Part shown: positions 62,802 through 64,000 of the stretch, piece by piece
Numbering within the stretch: position 1 is the stretch's first letter
Layout of the letters: each line of letters opens with the position of its first letter
Assembly (NCBI GenBank): GCA_026874595.1
Contig: CM049319.1
Coordinates: forward strand, 58,408,917-58,472,916
Source of the DNA: Sipunculus nudus
Taxonomy: Eukaryota > Annelida > Sipuncula > Golfingiida > Sipunculidae
Length of the DNA stretch: 64,000 bases
Reading direction: 5' to 3'
The notes under the pieces: generated by a model
Seen by the model: only the letters and a program-made list of their open reading frames with translations
What the model was told of the DNA's origin: nothing
Database searches by the model: none
Made by a program: the position numbers and the translations under genes

Positions 62802-64000
62802 CTTGGTAGTCTATCATATATATGAAAGGGGGGGGGGGTATTTCTAATGGCACTAAGCTTATGTAATATGACACTATACTTCCTGAGAAATAAAACCTGA
62901 CATCTCTGACACACAAGATGATATAAACATTCCACAGTATCACATTTCAATGCAGAGTATCAGTTTGTTGGTGATTTTCCAACAGAATATATAAACCACT
63001 TTCCTGTCATTTTATAAAAATCTTAAAAATCTAAACAAATCAGAAATATCTACACAACCTAATAACATCTCTTTCTTGGTCATTAATTGCTGCCAACTTG
63101 TAATAGGCCTATGAATTGTGAGGGGCTTAGTATCCAATCGATAATCGATTCTTACACAATTGATTCTATTCTTATTATTACTATATAAGTAAATTTCAGA
63201 CACCTTTTAAGTAAAAGCAAATGTTCTCACTACCATCAGCGTTAGTTCAATTTACCAGGTAAACAAACAATGTAGTAGACAAGTAGGTTGACTGTTACAG
63301 GTCAGCGTTTAAACTATAACTAGGGCACTATGCAATAAATATGCCTCAACATGGCATCCAGTTGAGTCAAATTTGACATCTATTAGAAGCCTTTCGGGTG
63401 GTGCATGAAAAAATAATGTCCATAATGATTTAATTTGTAGATTAAGAATCAATTAAAATTTATTGAAAGGGTTGAAAATTCAATGCACTGATTATTTTAC
63501 TGCATTGCTACACCTCTTTTGCTTAATACCACATTTACTTCAAAGAAGTATTCACATATACTGGTGAGTCTTAAAGGACTGATGATTCAGAAATTATATT
63601 AATTAAAAAACATTATTGATATCAACTGAGTCAAACCACTTTTTACATTAACAATTGTTTTTAAGGATGCATCTGGACAACAAATAAAAACTAAAGGGCA
63701 ATTATTACTTCATGTTATTAATAAAATACAAGTCAATCTTTTTGTATTTAATATTTTCCCTTGATTTTAATTAATTTTTCAATAGAATATAATTTTCAGT
63801 TGAGTATTATCTATTAATGAAACACAATTGTAATTGCCAAGAAAAAAAAATGAGAATTATATGGAAAGTGATCTAATTTTATTTGCTTGACAATCTAAAA
63901 TCAGTAAAATTAATGTCGCCAAACAAACATTTTATCACATATTGATATTGACCGTTGATATATATAGTACTGTTTGCCTTCGAGGCATATAAGGGTTAAC
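62802..64000. other. right end of window
   Basis: A G11 tract lies at 62828-62838. 63125-63165 has ATCGATAATCGATTC-type text like the subterminal part of the hAT-like element. Otherwise AT-rich, with nothing recognised. Confidence 0.45.

Noticed and set aside
1-64000. Prokaryotic features: operons, Shine-Dalgarno sites, riboswitches, attachment sites, origins
   Set aside because: Split genes with GT-AG introns and animal repeats show eukaryotic DNA; none of these was seen. No tRNA or rRNA gene was recognised either.

Overview
The window is animal nuclear DNA: AT-rich, intron-rich, and dominated by one split gene plus many interspersed and tandem repeats. There are no bacterial-type operons. 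The gene and the repeats (short non-autonomous elements ending in GGACGGAC-type runs, AGCTGAGCTAAAAA tails, AACTAGA heads and CCCCCGCC/GGCGGGGG ends) suggest a lophotrochozoan, most likely a mollusc. That placement is inferred from recalled repeat styles, not from a search.

The one gene I can reconstruct lies on the minus strand between 36915 and 818. It is a phosphoinositide-specific phospholipase C of the delta class, closest in my recollection to vertebrate PLCD4. I find 20 exons. Each has AG and GT at its edges, and the reading phase carries correctly from exon to exon. They give a 760-residue protein from the first visible ATG, against about 756 for human PLCD1. The order is PH, EF-hand region, catalytic X box, acidic linker, catalytic Y box, C2. 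All catalytic and C2 calcium residues I could place are intact. The true 5' exon or promoter is not certain; an unproven upstream exon candidate sits near 42.9 kb.

Layout: 1-817 3' flank; 818-11524 Y box, linker and C2 exons; 11.9-13.35 kb a 21-bp minisatellite and a LINE tail; 14.26-18.13 kb X box exons; 18.4-24.7 kb a large nested repeat block (a 336-bp tandem array with higher-order structure, interrupted by a second element family); 25.29-31.97 kb X-start, EF and PH exons; 33.9-34.7 kb a 53-bp array; 36.9 kb first visible exon; 40.17-41.78 kb an inverted-repeat element built of 326-bp units; 44.29-45.21 kb a hAT-like element with a perfect 8-bp target duplication; 48.12-48.44 kb a CpG-rich MITE; 49.6-52.4 kb two more elements; 54.30-54.55 kb a short MITE; 55.07-55.80 kb another element; 55.8-64 kb mostly unrecognised, with a SINE copy and a few exon-like stretches.

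The most notable theme is that edges of PLC exons have been caught in local duplication three separate times. A 121-bp array carries eight copies of the 3' half of an EF-hand exon with its splice donor. A 92-bp array carries eight copies of a splice acceptor. A single partial copy repeats the start of a Y-box exon with its acceptor. A second theme is a 12-bp palindrome (GGTGGCGCCACC and near variants) shared by at least four otherwise different repeat families.
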